The notes: generated by a model not told the origin, from the letters alone. A stretch of DNA of 64,000 nucleotides from Snodgrassella alvi_G (GCA_946478525.1 CAMLCH010000006.1:26273-90272), one strand, 5' to 3'; shown: positions 53,959 to 63,562, counted from the stretch's first letter. Program-made: numbers and translations.

Positions 53959-53995
53959 AAAAGCAAGGTATCCCTCCGGGATAACCTTGCTTTTT
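53959..53995. terminator. Terminator between convergent dut and ppk
   Basis: Long stem aaaagcaaggtatccc / gggataaccttgctt with one bulged base and a small tccg loop, followed by ttttt on the plus strand and TTTTC on the minus strand. Confidence 0.88.
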
Positions 53996-54062
53996 GCCAT
54001 GGCAATGGCGTTGACCTTTTTTAGTTTATCTGTTTCAGATGCAATTATAAAGACAACAATAT

Positions 54063-56126
54063 TTATTGCTGGCTGTAACGATCAATCAAAGTTTGCTGCA
54101 TATTGACAGGTGCTTCGGCGCTAGTTCGTTTTATACGGTGATATTCACCGCTGGGTTGCATCATCCAGGCACACTGATTATCAGAAAGTGCCAGCAAAAG
54201 AGCTTCTTTAATTATGCGATGTTTTAAATCTGTTGTTTCTATTGGGGTACAAATTTCTACTCGTCTAAATAAATTGCGTCCCATCCAGTCTGCACTGGAT
54301 ATCCATAACTTACTCTCACCACCATTAGTGAAACAGAATACCCGCGCATGTTCAAGTAAGCGACCGACTATGGAGCGTACTCTGATGTTTTCGGACAGGC
54401 CTTTAACACCCGGACGAAGAATACACATTCCGCGAATAATTAATTCTACCTGTACACCAGCCTGACTGGCTTCATATAATGCTTCAATAATAGTCGGTTC
54501 AACTAATGCATTCATTTTGGCAATAATACGTGCCGGTTTACCGGCTTTGGCATGCTTAATTTCTTCTGCAATGCTGTCCAGAAGCATTTTATGTAAAGTG
54601 AACGGACTCTGAGCGATTTTATGCAGATTGTTAGGTTGACCTAATCCGGTAATTTCCATGAAAACGGTATTAATATCACCGGTAATATCATTATCGCAGG
54701 TCATTAATCCTAAATCAGTGTAGATACGACTGGTTCCCTGATGATAGTTACCGGTACTGATATGGGCGTAGCGTTTCAGTCTGCCTTGTTCTCTGCGCAC
54801 TATAAGCGCCATCTTAGCATGAATTTTATAGCCAAATACGCCAAATACAACGTGTGCTCCTACGGCTTCTAACTGACTTGCCCAGTTAAGGTTGGTTTCT
54901 TCATCAAAGCGCGCCATTAACTCCACAACTACAGTGACTTGTTTACCGGCTAATGCTGCTTTCATTAATGCTTTGACCAGATCGGAATTGCTGCCGGTAC
55001 GATAGATGGTCATTTTAATGGCAATAACTTTAGGATCTTCAGCCGCCTGCTGAATGAAACGTACCGTGGGTTCAAAAGACTGATAGGGATGGTAAAGTAG
55101 AACATCTTCCTGCTGAATTACGTCGAATAAATTGTGATTTTTATTCAGTGAAGCTGGGATACCCGGAGTGAAGGGTTTAAATTTCAGATCATTTCGCTCA
55201 ATCATGTCCGGAACAGCCATTAAACGTACTAAATTAACCGGACCATTTACTCGGTATAGTTCATCCTTACTGAGATGAAAATGACTGAGCAAAAAATTGT
55301 ACACATGTTCTGGACAATTATCAGCAACCTCCAGTCTAACCCCCTCGCCGTATTGCCGATCCTGTAATTCACCGGCAATCGCCACACCGAGGTTTTCAAG
55401 ATCTTCTTCAGCTACACTTAATTCACTGTCGCGCGTCAGCCTAAACTGATAACAGCCTTTTATATTCATGCCAGTGAAAAGGGTATGGACATGAGCATGT
55501 AAAATTGATGACAGAAATACAAAGCCCTCGTGACCGTCGCACAGTTCTTTAGGTAATTTCAGAATACGAGGCAAAATACGTGGTGCCTGAACAATTGCCA
55601 TACCGCCTAAGCGACCAAATGCATCTTTGCCTTCCAATTCTACGGCGAAATTAAGTGATTTATTCAGTAAACGCGGGAAAGGATGAGAAGGGTCAAGACC
55701 TATTGGCGTCAATATCGGTAATAATTCATGGCGAAAATATTCAGCAACCCATCGTTGCTGTCCTTCGTTCCAGGAACTACGTGGATAAAAGGAGATACCT
55801 TTTTTGCGTAATGCCGGAATTAACTCATCATTAAATATGCGATATTGTTCAGCAATAATTTTATGTGCTTCTACCGTTACATTAGCAATAACTGTATCTG
55901 GTAATTCACCATTAATCAGTGGAATTTGCGGAGCTCGCTGCTTGGTACGACGTAACCATGCCATTCGTACTTCGAAAAATTCATCCAGATTAGAAGAAAC
56001 AATACACAAAAAGCGTAAACGCTCCAGTAACGGAATCTGCTCATCTTGGGCCTGTGCCAGTACACGTCGATTAAAAGCCAACAGGCTCAATTCCCGACAA
56101 AGTAAGCGAGATTGCGATTGGGACAT
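54063..56126 (-). CDS. ppk: Polyphosphate kinase Ppk1
   Basis: Membrane-associated enzyme that builds polyphosphate from ATP through a phosphohistidine. The 687-residue protein has the N-domain RELSLLAFNRRVLAQA, FEVRMAWLRR, the catalytic domains with VIAIKMTIYRTGSNS, ELMARFDEETNL, KIHAKMALIVRRE and YAHISTGNYHQGTSRIYTDL (active-site His), and C-terminal ELIIRGMCILRPG. Length and all motifs fit Ppk1. No ppx lies beside it. Confidence 0.96.
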   Translation of the reverse strand: MSQSQSRLLCRELSLLAFNRRVLAQAQDEQIPLLERLRFLCIVSSNLDEFFEVRMAWLRRTKQRAPQIPLINGELPDTVIANVTVEAHKIIAEQYRIFNDELIPALRKKGISFYPRSSWNEGQQRWVAEYFRHELLPILTPIGLDPSHPFPRLLNKSLNFAVELEGKDAFGRLGGMAIVQAPRILPRILKLPKELCDGHEGFVFLSSILHAHVHTLFTGMNIKGCYQFRLTRDSELSVAEEDLENLGVAIAGELQDRQYGEGVRLEVADNCPEHVYNFLLSHFHLSKDELYRVNGPVNLVRLMAVPDMIERNDLKFKPFTPGIPASLNKNHNLFDVIQQEDVLLYHPYQSFEPTVRFIQQAAEDPKVIAIKMTIYRTGSNSDLVKALMKAALAGKQVTVVVELMARFDEETNLNWASQLEAVGAHVVFGVFGYKIHAKMALIVRREQGRLKRYAHISTGNYHQGTSRIYTDLGLMTCDNDITGDINTVFMEITGLGQPNNLHKIAQSPFTLHKMLLDSIAEEIKHAKAGKPARIIAKMNALVEPTIIEALYEASQAGVQVELIIRGMCILRPGVKGLSENIRVRSIVGRLLEHARVFCFTNGGESKLWISSADWMGRNLFRRVEICTPIETTDLKHRIIKEALLLALSDNQCAWMMQPSGEYHRIKRTSAEAPVNMQQTLIDRYSQQ

Positions 56127-56222
56127 AATAAATACCTTTGACTGTTTTAATGTGTCAGTATTAGTCAGTTAATTTTAAGGGTATTAACCTTGTCACTAAT
56201 CTGGCTGAGGGTCAAGTACTAT

Positions 56223-56762
56223 TCATTCAGTAAGTAACCATGGGTTTTGAATAAATTGGCATGGATTGTTATAATTCAATACTTTAGCATAATTTCCTGC
56301 GGCAGTGGCATTCGGCGGGATATCCTTGGTTACGACACTTCCGGCGCCGATGGTCGCATTATCGCCAATACAAACATTTTCAATTACATTACAATTTGGA
56401 CCAATATAGACATTATCCCCAATAGTAGCGGCACTTCCCAGATTGGCACCGATGACCGTATAAGGAGATAAATTGACATTATTACCCAGACGGGCGGAGT
56501 GATTGATAATTAATGGGCCACCATGGCCGATATATAAACCATAGCCGATGCTGGTATGGGAGCTGATAATAATGCCACTGCGCTTTTTTTGCCAGACATA
56601 CATCGGATAGGCTAACTGGTGCCACCAGCCAGAAGCTGAAGCCAATCTAAGCCAAAAAGTAAAACGAAAGCCACGGTTTAACAAATATTGTTTAATAAAA
56701 GTACCCAAATCGGTACGACCACTATATCGAAATAAGTCGCTTTTAATCAGCTCAATAACCAT
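56223..56762 (-). CDS. Serine acetyltransferase-like hexapeptide acyltransferase
   Basis: 179-residue left-handed beta-helix protein. It has a short N-terminal helix region with a hydrophobic patch (FTFWLRLASASGWWHQLAY), then hexapeptide repeats including TSIGYGLYIGHGGPLIINHSA, split here as IGYGLYIGHGG and LIINHSARLG, and VCIGDNATIGAGSVVTKDIP. The His-Gly pattern is that of CysE-type enzymes, but it lacks the long N-terminal domain of true CysE. This size class often acetylates surface polysaccharides. Substrate unknown. Confidence 0.72.
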   Translation of the reverse strand: MVIELIKSDLFRYSGRTDLGTFIKQYLLNRGFRFTFWLRLASASGWWHQLAYPMYVWQKKRSGIIISSHTSIGYGLYIGHGGPLIINHSARLGNNVNLSPYTVIGANLGSAATIGDNVYIGPNCNVIENVCIGDNATIGAGSVVTKDIPPNATAAGNYAKVLNYNNPCQFIQNPWLLTE

Positions 56763-56791
56763 AGATTTTGAATTTAAGCCATTTAGTATAT

Positions 56792-56823
56792 AAAAAAAGC
56801 TGTTCTATTTAATCTAGAACAGC
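56792..56823 (-). terminator. Intrinsic terminator after yggX
   Basis: On the minus strand a perfect 9-bp stem GCTGTTCTA / TAGAACAGC with a 7-base loop is followed by seven T. It lies 10 bases past the yggX stop. Confidence 0.93.
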
Positions 56824-56832
56824 CAATGTAAA

Positions 56833-57105
56833 TCAGTTTTCTTGCGGAGTATAACCACTGATCTGATCAGCACCTTCTCCAAAAAAATAATTTTCCATTT
56901 GCTCACTGATGTATTCTCTTGCACGCGGATCAGCCAGACTCAAACGGTTTTCATTAATAATCATTGTTTGATAACGCAACCAGCCGTCCCATGCTTCTTG
57001 CGAAACATTTTCATAGATTCGCTTACCTAATGCATTTGGCAGAGGTGGAAATTTTAATCCGGGTGCTTCCTTATCCAGTTTGATGCAATGTACCATGCGA
57101 CTCAT
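56833..57105 (-). CDS. yggX: Iron(II)-trafficking / oxidative protection protein YggX
   Basis: Small cytoplasmic protein that protects iron-sulfur clusters and helps repair oxidative damage. The 90-residue product begins MSRMVHCIKLDKEAPGL with the conserved Cys, then GKRIYENVSQEAWDGWL, NENRLSLADPRAREYI and MENYFFGEG, all family signatures. It has its own leader and terminator. Confidence 0.96.
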   Translation of the reverse strand: MSRMVHCIKLDKEAPGLKFPPLPNALGKRIYENVSQEAWDGWLRYQTMIINENRLSLADPRAREYISEQMENYFFGEGADQISGYTPQEN

Positions 57106-57529
57106 ATGACTTCCTTATGGCAATTCAGGTAAAAAATAGATTGTAAAAGATTTTTTGCTTTTGCGGTTATCGTAAGCAATGAATTACAAGATAAATTGGT
57201 TTTTGTATCAATGTAAGTTATTAAGATAATTATTATAACTATAAATTTGTAATAATCTAATAATCATCTTATTAACATAAGGATAGACACAATATATGGA
57301 ATTATTGCAATAATTTATTTATGTGAGCTATTAATCGTATTTAAATTATTATTTTCAAATTAAGTTTAGTATAAAATTAAGCAGTATTAGAACTTAAACT
57401 TAATTTAATTCTAGTTCATGCTATGGCTAAAATTTAGCTTTCTGTTAATAAATAATTATTTGCAAATTCTACAAATTACAGAAGTCAGTAGCTTATTCAG
57501 TACGCTAATGTAATCATACGAACTGCTAT
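57106..57529. other. Very AT-rich gap upstream of yggX
   Basis: About 420 bases without a gene, with many short A/T runs and imperfect repeats such as aataatctaataatcat. It should hold the yggX promoter, but the composition makes any -10 match uninformative. Confidence 0.45.
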
Positions 57530-58318
57530 TTATCTAACCGACATTAAATAAAATAACTGCATGATTAATATCGTCAACGCTACAATTGATGCCAGAGTCC
57601 AATTGAATTCTTTGGATAATTTATCCTGTTGATGATGAAGATATTCGGTTTTAGCATGGATAGCATCCGTTTTTTCAATGGTATCATTAAGCAATAACGG
57701 AACATCAGCCTGTCGCTGTGTTTCTCCTGGCAGTAAAGTAAAAACAAGATTATTAAGATTGCCGATATTACCATTCATTTCGATATTGGTCGCCCCAGCT
57801 TCCGGTACAGGGACCGGTGTATTAGGATTATTAACTACAGAAGATGTCTGCAATGATTCATTATTGATAAGTTGTTTCTGCGGATTGCTTGTGTTTACTG
57901 CCTTAGCAACATTTGGTGTCCGTATTTCAAATTGATGGCTGGATGGTTTTAATAGCGTGTTCAGATTCGGGGGAGATTTTTCCGCCGATATTTGCGTTGT
58001 CGACCGAACTGAATTACTGGCTTGAACTGGTGATGGCATATGTTGACGGTTGGCTGAGGCGTTTTGATTCATGCTTAGAACACTGGACAACATGTCCATC
58101 ACTTCAGCAGCATGGGTGGATGAATTAGCCGATGAACTGTTGTTTATGCTTACTTCCTGCTTGGCTGATGAAGCTGATTTTCTGGCAGCCGTTTTCGATA
58201 CAATGGTAAAACGATGCTGGCATTGCCGGCATTCAATACGACAACCACCAGTGCTTGGTGGGGTAACATAATTTTCCCTATGACATTTGGGGCAGATTAC
58301 AGTCATCGTTTTAGTCAT
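57530..58318 (-). CDS. MJ0042-type zinc-ribbon, low-complexity, tail-anchored protein
   Basis: 262 residues in three parts. Residues 1-40 form a zinc ribbon (CPKCHREN... CRQCQHRF) of the MJ0042 kind. About 150 residues of Ser/Asn/Gln/Pro-rich linker follow. The end has a short coiled coil (IEKTDAIHAKTEYLHHQQDK) and one C-terminal membrane helix (WTLASIVALTILIMQLFYLM). Proteins with this finger near prmA usually carry a DUF3426 domain after the helix; here nothing follows it, so the protein seems truncated or re-formed. Function unknown. Confidence 0.72.
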   Translation of the reverse strand: MTKTMTVICPKCHRENYVTPPSTGGCRIECRQCQHRFTIVSKTAARKSASSAKQEVSINNSSSANSSTHAAEVMDMLSSVLSMNQNASANRQHMPSPVQASNSVRSTTQISAEKSPPNLNTLLKPSSHQFEIRTPNVAKAVNTSNPQKQLINNESLQTSSVVNNPNTPVPVPEAGATNIEMNGNIGNLNNLVFTLLPGETQRQADVPLLLNDTIEKTDAIHAKTEYLHHQQDKLSKEFNWTLASIVALTILIMQLFYLMSVR

Positions 58319-58441
58319 AATGATTACAGCTAACTTGAATGTTAAATTAAAGGGTTAACCCAGCATGATCTGCATAATAGCATTAGCATAACAGAATTAA
58401 GTCAATCTCTAAACCACAACAGGTAATATTTAAGCATATTA

Positions 58442-59338
58442 TTATGCTTTTTTGGTACCACTTATGCATACCCAACCATCGTTTAACCGCGGCTGGTTTA
58501 ATTTAAACCATTGTGCATAAATACTGCTAAGCTCATCTGTCTGTTCAGCCAGAATACCAGACAGAACTATTTGGCCGTCGGTACGGGTTCGCTCGGCCAG
58601 CATTTGTGCCAGCAGACGCAAAGGATTTGCCAGAATATTTGCAATAACAATATCAAATTGTTCGTTTTCGGGTAGTTCATCAGGTAAAAAGAAACGTGCT
58701 TCAACCTGATTTTTCTGAGCATTCTCCCGGCTGGCGCGAATGGCTTGTTGATCAATATCCACACCAGTAGCACTTTGTGCCCCTAATTTTAATGCAGCAA
58801 TAGTCAGAATACCGGATCCGCAGCCATAATCCAGAACTTTTTCACCGCCATGAATATTTTGATCCAGCCACTGTAAACATAAATGTGTAGTGGGGTGGCT
58901 GCCAGTACCAAAGGCAAGACCGGGATCAAGTTGTAAATTAATAACATCTGCCTTAGCAGGTTGTGTATGCCATGAGGGCGTAATCCATAATCTGGGTGAA
59001 ATCTGAATAGGTTCAAATTGCGATTGGGTTAATCGCACCCAGTCCTGTTCCGGAACAGATTCCAGATAATAAGCAGGCACAGCAATAGCGCAAGCTTGAG
59101 CAGCTTGCTGCACAATGATATTAATATCAGCCTGTTCATCAAATAGTGCTACAATGTTGCTTTGTTGCCATACTTCTTCTGTAGGCATGTCTGGTTCACC
59201 AAAAATCGGCTGTTCATTTTCACTGCCGGCATTGGCGTCTTCAATGGCTGTACTGAGTGCACCGTGCTCAATCAGCGCATCGGATAAAACATCCACCTGA
59301 TCCTGAGGTACTGTAATGACAACTTGTTGGTAATGCAT
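58442..59338 (-). CDS. prmA: Ribosomal protein L11 methyltransferase PrmA
   Basis: SAM-dependent enzyme trimethylating L11. From the ATG at 59338 it has 298 residues: a small N-terminal substrate domain (MHYQQVVITVPQDQVDVLS), the linker, and the catalytic domain with LDPGLAFGTGSHPTTHLCLQ, VLDYGCGSGILTIAALKLGA, VDIDQQAIRASREN and IVIANILANPLRLLA (NILA motif). An upstream GTG at 59353 is in frame but not needed. It follows accC after a hairpin. Confidence 0.95.
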   Translation of the reverse strand: MHYQQVVITVPQDQVDVLSDALIEHGALSTAIEDANAGSENEQPIFGEPDMPTEEVWQQSNIVALFDEQADINIIVQQAAQACAIAVPAYYLESVPEQDWVRLTQSQFEPIQISPRLWITPSWHTQPAKADVINLQLDPGLAFGTGSHPTTHLCLQWLDQNIHGGEKVLDYGCGSGILTIAALKLGAQSATGVDIDQQAIRASRENAQKNQVEARFFLPDELPENEQFDIVIANILANPLRLLAQMLAERTRTDGQIVLSGILAEQTDELSSIYAQWFKLNQPRLNDGWVCISGTKKA

Positions 59339-59381
59339 AATTTCTTTTATCACCGTAACGATAGGTTTTATATAAAACTTA

Positions 59382-59402
59382 AGGCAGCCACTGCGGCTGC
59401 CT
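59382..59402 (-). terminator. Probable terminator after accBC
   Basis: 8-bp GC-rich stem aggcagcc / ggctgcct with a 5-base loop; on the minus strand it is followed by TAAGTTTTAT. It lies 35 bases after the accC stop and before prmA. The plus-strand right arm reads cggctgcctgaa, an 11/12 match to one Neisseriaceae uptake-sequence dialect. Confidence 0.65.
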
Positions 59403-59436
59403 GAAAATTAAAGGCGCAATGTGTGCCTATTGTAAA

Positions 59437-60795
59437 TTATTTTTCGCTTTCTTTGTGTTTTTGTAACCATTGTTCAAGATAATGGATACTTTCCCCACCT
59501 TTAATGAAACCCGGATCGACAAAAATATCTCGATGCAGATTAGTATTGGTTTTAATACCGGTGATGGCTAACTCATTCAAAGCTACGCGCATTTTGGCAA
59601 TTGCCTCTTCCCGATTACGACCGTGAGTACATACTTTACCAATCATACTGTCATAGAAGGGAGGTACGGTATAACCCTGATAGATATGACTATCAATGCG
59701 AACCCCATTACCACCAGGTTGATGACAACTCGCTATTAAGCCCGGACTGGGTACAAATGTGTAGGGATCTTCAGCATTAATACGACATTCAAACGCATGG
59801 CCACGCAGAGTAATATCTTTTTGGGTGTAGGACAGTGGTAAACCAGAAGCAATACGGATTTGTTCCTGAACAATATCCACACCGGTAATCAGTTCTGTAA
59901 TTGCATGTTCGACCTGTACGCGGGTATTCATTTCGATAAAGAAAAATTCACCGTCCTCGTACAAAAATTCAAATGTACCGGCTCCACGATACTGAATGCG
60001 TTGGCAGGCAGCTACACAAGCTTCGCCGATCTGTTTACGCTCTTTTTCGGTAATAAAAGGGGCGGGCGCTTCTTCAATAACTTTCTGATGACGGCGTTGC
60101 ATAGAGCAATCACGTTCACCCAAATAAATAGCATTACCGTGTTCATCGCATAAAACCTGCACTTCAATATGACGAGGTTTTTGCAAATAACGTTCCATAT
60201 AAACTTCGGGATTGCCAAAAGCAGCACCGGCTTCAGAACGGGTCATTTCAACCGCGGTGAGTAAATCCTCTGCTTTTTCAACCACGCGCATACCCCGACC
60301 ACCACCGCCACCAGAAGCTTTGATAATAACCGGATAACCGACTTCTTCGCCGATACGCTGAATTTCGGCAGGATCTTCCGGCAGGGCGCCATCAGAACCG
60401 GGTACGCAAGGAACTCCAGCTGCAAGCATGGCTGCTTTGGCGCATACCTTGTCTCCCATTTGACGAATGGTTTCCGGACGAGGTCCGATAAAGACAAAAC
60501 CAGATTCTTCTACTTTTTCTGCAAAATCGTCATTTTCTGCCAGAAATCCATAACCAGGATGAATAGCATCTGCATCAGTTACTTCTGCCGCAGATATCAA
60601 AGCAGGAATATTTAAATAACTTTGTGCTGAACTGGCCGGGCCAATACAGACAGATTCGTTTGCCAGCTTGACATGCAGAGCTTCACTGTCAGCTTCCGAA
60701 TGTACCGCAACGGTAGCGATACCCATTTCATGACAAGCGCGTAGAATACGTAGAGCAATTTCGCCACGATTGGCAATAAGTACTTTTTTTAGCAT
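59437..60795 (-). CDS. accC: Acetyl-CoA carboxylase, biotin carboxylase subunit AccC
   Basis: Carboxylates biotin on AccB using ATP and bicarbonate, the first step of fatty acid synthesis. The 452-residue ATP-grasp protein has MLKKVLIANRGEIALRILRA, AIHPGYGFLAEN, the glycine loop KASGGGGGRGMRVV, ERDCSMQRRHQKVIEEAPAP, EMNTRVQVEHAITE (usually VEHPVTE) and RINAEDP. It is 45 bases after accB. Confidence 0.97.
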   Translation of the reverse strand: MLKKVLIANRGEIALRILRACHEMGIATVAVHSEADSEALHVKLANESVCIGPASSAQSYLNIPALISAAEVTDADAIHPGYGFLAENDDFAEKVEESGFVFIGPRPETIRQMGDKVCAKAAMLAAGVPCVPGSDGALPEDPAEIQRIGEEVGYPVIIKASGGGGGRGMRVVEKAEDLLTAVEMTRSEAGAAFGNPEVYMERYLQKPRHIEVQVLCDEHGNAIYLGERDCSMQRRHQKVIEEAPAPFITEKERKQIGEACVAACQRIQYRGAGTFEFLYEDGEFFFIEMNTRVQVEHAITELITGVDIVQEQIRIASGLPLSYTQKDITLRGHAFECRINAEDPYTFVPSPGLIASCHQPGGNGVRIDSHIYQGYTVPPFYDSMIGKVCTHGRNREEAIAKMRVALNELAITGIKTNTNLHRDIFVDPGFIKGGESIHYLEQWLQKHKESEK

Positions 60796-60840
60796 AAAGC
60801 AATACCTTTTAAAGATCGTTAAATTGGATAGGTACTGCTG

Positions 60841-61305
60841 TTATTCAATAATAAACAATGGTTCACCGTATTCTACGGGCTGACCATTGGATACCAGAAT
60901 TTCTTTTATGACACCGCTGCTGTCAGCTTCGATTTCATTCATCAGTTTCATGGCTTCAATGATACATAAAGTATCACCGGCATTAACTGTCTGCCCAACT
61001 TCAACAAAAGGTGCAGAAGTCGGACTGGCGGCGCGATAAAAAGTACCAACCATTGGCGATTTAAAGGCATTGTCCAAATTCGGGCCAGACGCTGCTACTG
61101 TTGTTTCCGCTTGCTCTGCTGTTGTGGTAACAGGAGCAGAAGAAGGCACGGCCTGATGCTGTATAGGAGCGTGATTATAGATAGGTTGTGCCACAGTTGT
61201 TGTACGGGTAATGCGTACTTTTTCTTCACCCTCTGTTACTTCAATTTCAGCAATACCTGATTCTTCAACCAGATCAATTAATTTTTTTAGTTTGCGTAAA
61301 TCCAT
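60841..61305 (-). CDS. accB: Acetyl-CoA carboxylase biotin carboxyl carrier protein AccB
   Basis: Carries biotin between AccC and the carboxyltransferase. The 154-residue protein has an N-terminal MDLRKLKKLIDLVEESGIAE, a Pro/Ala/Thr-rich linker, and the biotinyl domain with the thumb and the biotinylated lysine in CIIEAMKLMNEIEAD. It is the middle gene of aroQ-accB-accC on the minus strand. Confidence 0.97.
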   Translation of the reverse strand: MDLRKLKKLIDLVEESGIAEIEVTEGEEKVRITRTTTVAQPIYNHAPIQHQAVPSSAPVTTTAEQAETTVAASGPNLDNAFKSPMVGTFYRAASPTSAPFVEVGQTVNAGDTLCIIEAMKLMNEIEADSSGVIKEILVSNGQPVEYGEPLFIIE

Positions 61306-61352
61306 AATTAGGAACCCTTGTGATCATTTTATTACCACTATTACTATTAAAA

Positions 61353-61805
61353 TTAGTGGCCATTCTCTTTAATGTATTGAATTGCACGCCACAATGCCGC
61401 TTCATAGCCATAAATACCCAAACCGCAAATCACACCAAGTGCGATATCGGACAAATAAGAATGGTGACGAAAGGCTTCGCGTGCATGAATATTGGAAATA
61501 TGAACTTCTATAAAAGGTTTAGCCGCAGCTGCAAATGCATCGCGAATGGCAACACTTGTATGGGTAAAAGCACCAGGATTGATGATAATAAAGGCAGTGT
61601 CATCATTCATCGCCGCCTGAATACGCTCAATCAGCACATGCTCAGCATTACTTTGTAACGTTTCTAACGTCAAACCGGCAGCCTGTGATTGTTCGGCTAA
61701 ATTTTGGTTGATATTTGCCAGCGTGGTATGACCATAAATGTGCGGTTCACGCGCGCCTAGTAAATTTAGATTTGGTCCATTCAGAACCAGAATTGAGGCA
61801 CTCAT
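61353..61805 (-). CDS. aroQ: 3-dehydroquinate dehydratase type II AroQ
   Basis: Dehydrates 3-dehydroquinate in the shikimate pathway. The 150-residue protein has VLNGPNLNLLGAREPHIYG with catalytic Tyr and Arg, FIIINPGAFTHTSVAIRDA and EVHISNIHAREAFRHHSYLS. It starts the aroQ-accB-accC group, an order also found in enterics and pseudomonads, with 47 bases before accB. Confidence 0.96.
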   Translation of the reverse strand: MSASILVLNGPNLNLLGAREPHIYGHTTLANINQNLAEQSQAAGLTLETLQSNAEHVLIERIQAAMNDDTAFIIINPGAFTHTSVAIRDAFAAAAKPFIEVHISNIHAREAFRHHSYLSDIALGVICGLGIYGYEAALWRAIQYIKENGH

Positions 61806-62035
61806 ATTTGTTTAATTAAATCGAATTTCCGTCATTTTTGCCGAAAATGAGCGTAGATGTCCAGCAATTTTGTATTTATTTCACACTGTAAACAGAATAA
61901 ATAAAAAATTTACTAGCTTAAATGAGCTTGAGTAAGCCCATTAATCAACGTCTTTCGCTTTGCAAATTAATGTATTTCTCAGCATAGCTAAGCAAGTTTA
62001 TAATACGCATTTTGCCTGAAGCAGGGCGAGAATAT

Positions 62036-63067
62036 ATGCATATTAATGAATTTGATTTTGAATTGCCAGCGCAGCTGATTGCTCAACACCCACCAAAAGA
62101 GCGTGGTAGTAGTCGATTACTGGTCGCTTTGCCTGAGCAGAAACCGATTGATAGCCAGTTTAGCCAAATAACTGATTTTATTGCTAGCGGTGATGTGGTT
62201 GTATTTAACAATACCCGAGTAATAAAAGCACGTTTATTTGGTCACAAGCAAAGTGGCGGGCAGATTGAGGCGTTGATCGAGCGGGTAATAGATGAGCATA
62301 CGGCGGTGGCACATATTCGTGCTTCGAAAGCACCAAAATCAGGTACAGAACTTATTTTTGAAGGTCACCTCCATGCGCAGATGGTGGAACGTCAGGGCGA
62401 ACTATTTGTATTGCGTTTCCACAGTGATGAGACGGTATGGTCATTATTAGAGACTTATGGTCATTTACCTTTACCTCCTTATATCACTCGTTCAGCTGAT
62501 GATAAGGATGATGAACGATACCAAACCATATATGCTAAATATCAGGGTGCCGTAGCTGCGCCGACGGCCGGACTGCACTTTACCGAAACTATTTTGCAAC
62601 AACTACGCGATAAAGGCGTGCATCTTACCGAAGTTACTTTACACGTGGGTGCCGGTACATTTCAGCCAGTACGAGTAGAAAATATTGCTGAGCATCATAT
62701 GCATAGTGAATGGTATGAAGTAAGTGAACAAGTCGTAGCAGAAATTGTGGCAGCAAAAGCGCGTGGCAACAAAGTATGGGCGGTTGGGACTACTGCCGTA
62801 CGTGCATTGGAATCTGCAGCGCGGTCTGGTGAATTGCGAGCGGGACAAGGTGATACCAATATTTTTATTACTCCCGGCTATCAATTTAAGGTTGTTGATA
62901 ACATGATTACTAATTTTCATCTACCTAAATCAACATTATTAATGTTGGTGAGTGCTTTTAGTGGTTATCAGAAAATTCGTGATGTATACCAACATGCAGT
63001 AGCCCAGCAATATCGTTTTTTTAGTTATGGTGATGCGATGATATTAGGTAATGGCAGAAAAGACTGA
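62036..63067 (+). CDS. queA: S-adenosylmethionine:tRNA ribosyltransferase-isomerase QueA
   Basis: Adds the cyclopentene-diol precursor to preQ1 in tRNA during queuosine synthesis. From ATG 62036 it has 343 residues: MHINEFDFELPAQLIAQHP, VVVFNNTRVIKARLFG, HLPLPPYI, YQGAVAAPTAGLHFTE, LHVGAGTFQPVR, HSEWYEV, VGTTAVRALESA and NFHLPKSTLLMLVSAF. An in-frame TTG at 62012 would add eight residues not in the family. No tgt lies directly after it, although that pair is common elsewhere. Confidence 0.96.
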   Translation: MHINEFDFELPAQLIAQHPPKERGSSRLLVALPEQKPIDSQFSQITDFIASGDVVVFNNTRVIKARLFGHKQSGGQIEALIERVIDEHTAVAHIRASKAPKSGTELIFEGHLHAQMVERQGELFVLRFHSDETVWSLLETYGHLPLPPYITRSADDKDDERYQTIYAKYQGAVAAPTAGLHFTETILQQLRDKGVHLTEVTLHVGAGTFQPVRVENIAEHHMHSEWYEVSEQVVAEIVAAKARGNKVWAVGTTAVRALESAARSGELRAGQGDTNIFITPGYQFKVVDNMITNFHLPKSTLLMLVSAFSGYQKIRDVYQHAVAQQYRFFSYGDAMILGNGRKD

Positions 63068-63562
63068 TGTATTAAATAATTGAAAATATGTTATAAAAGA
63101 TTGCTGGGATGAATCTTGTTGATGCACTGCTTGGATCCCAGCAAAATGCTGAATATACTTATAATAAGATATCCCAATATCACATAAGAAATTTTATTAA
63201 CTTATTTAGCTTAATAAATTTAAGTTATTAATTGAGCTATATAATTATTTTATTAGAAAAACAGTCTAATAGTTTCTTTAATAATTCATTCTATACGTAA
63301 ATAAAAGAAATTCAATAGAGAAAATGCTGTCGATTACAGTGATTGCTAGAGTTTAGCAATTACTGTACTGTTAAAATATATTTATATGTTAAAATTTATT
63401 AACATAATTGGTATAAAAAACTGAGCTTAATATATCCATGAATAATGTTAACAATATGGAGACTACTAAACCATGTATATACAATTTACTGTTTAATAAA
63501 TATATGATTGTTTAATAAACTTACTTTGCCTAAGATTCAAACAAAAATTTATTGGGAATAAA
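63068..63562. other. AT-rich gap after queA with a long-range hairpin
   Basis: About 495 bases without a gene. Perfect 10-base inverted repeats ttgctgggat (63101-63110) and atcccagcaa (63135-63144) flank a 24-base loop; the right arm also starts a smaller cagca-aaa-tgctg palindrome. There is no T-run, so it may be a weak terminator or a structured RNA end. The rest is AT-rich with nothing recognisable. Confidence 0.5.
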
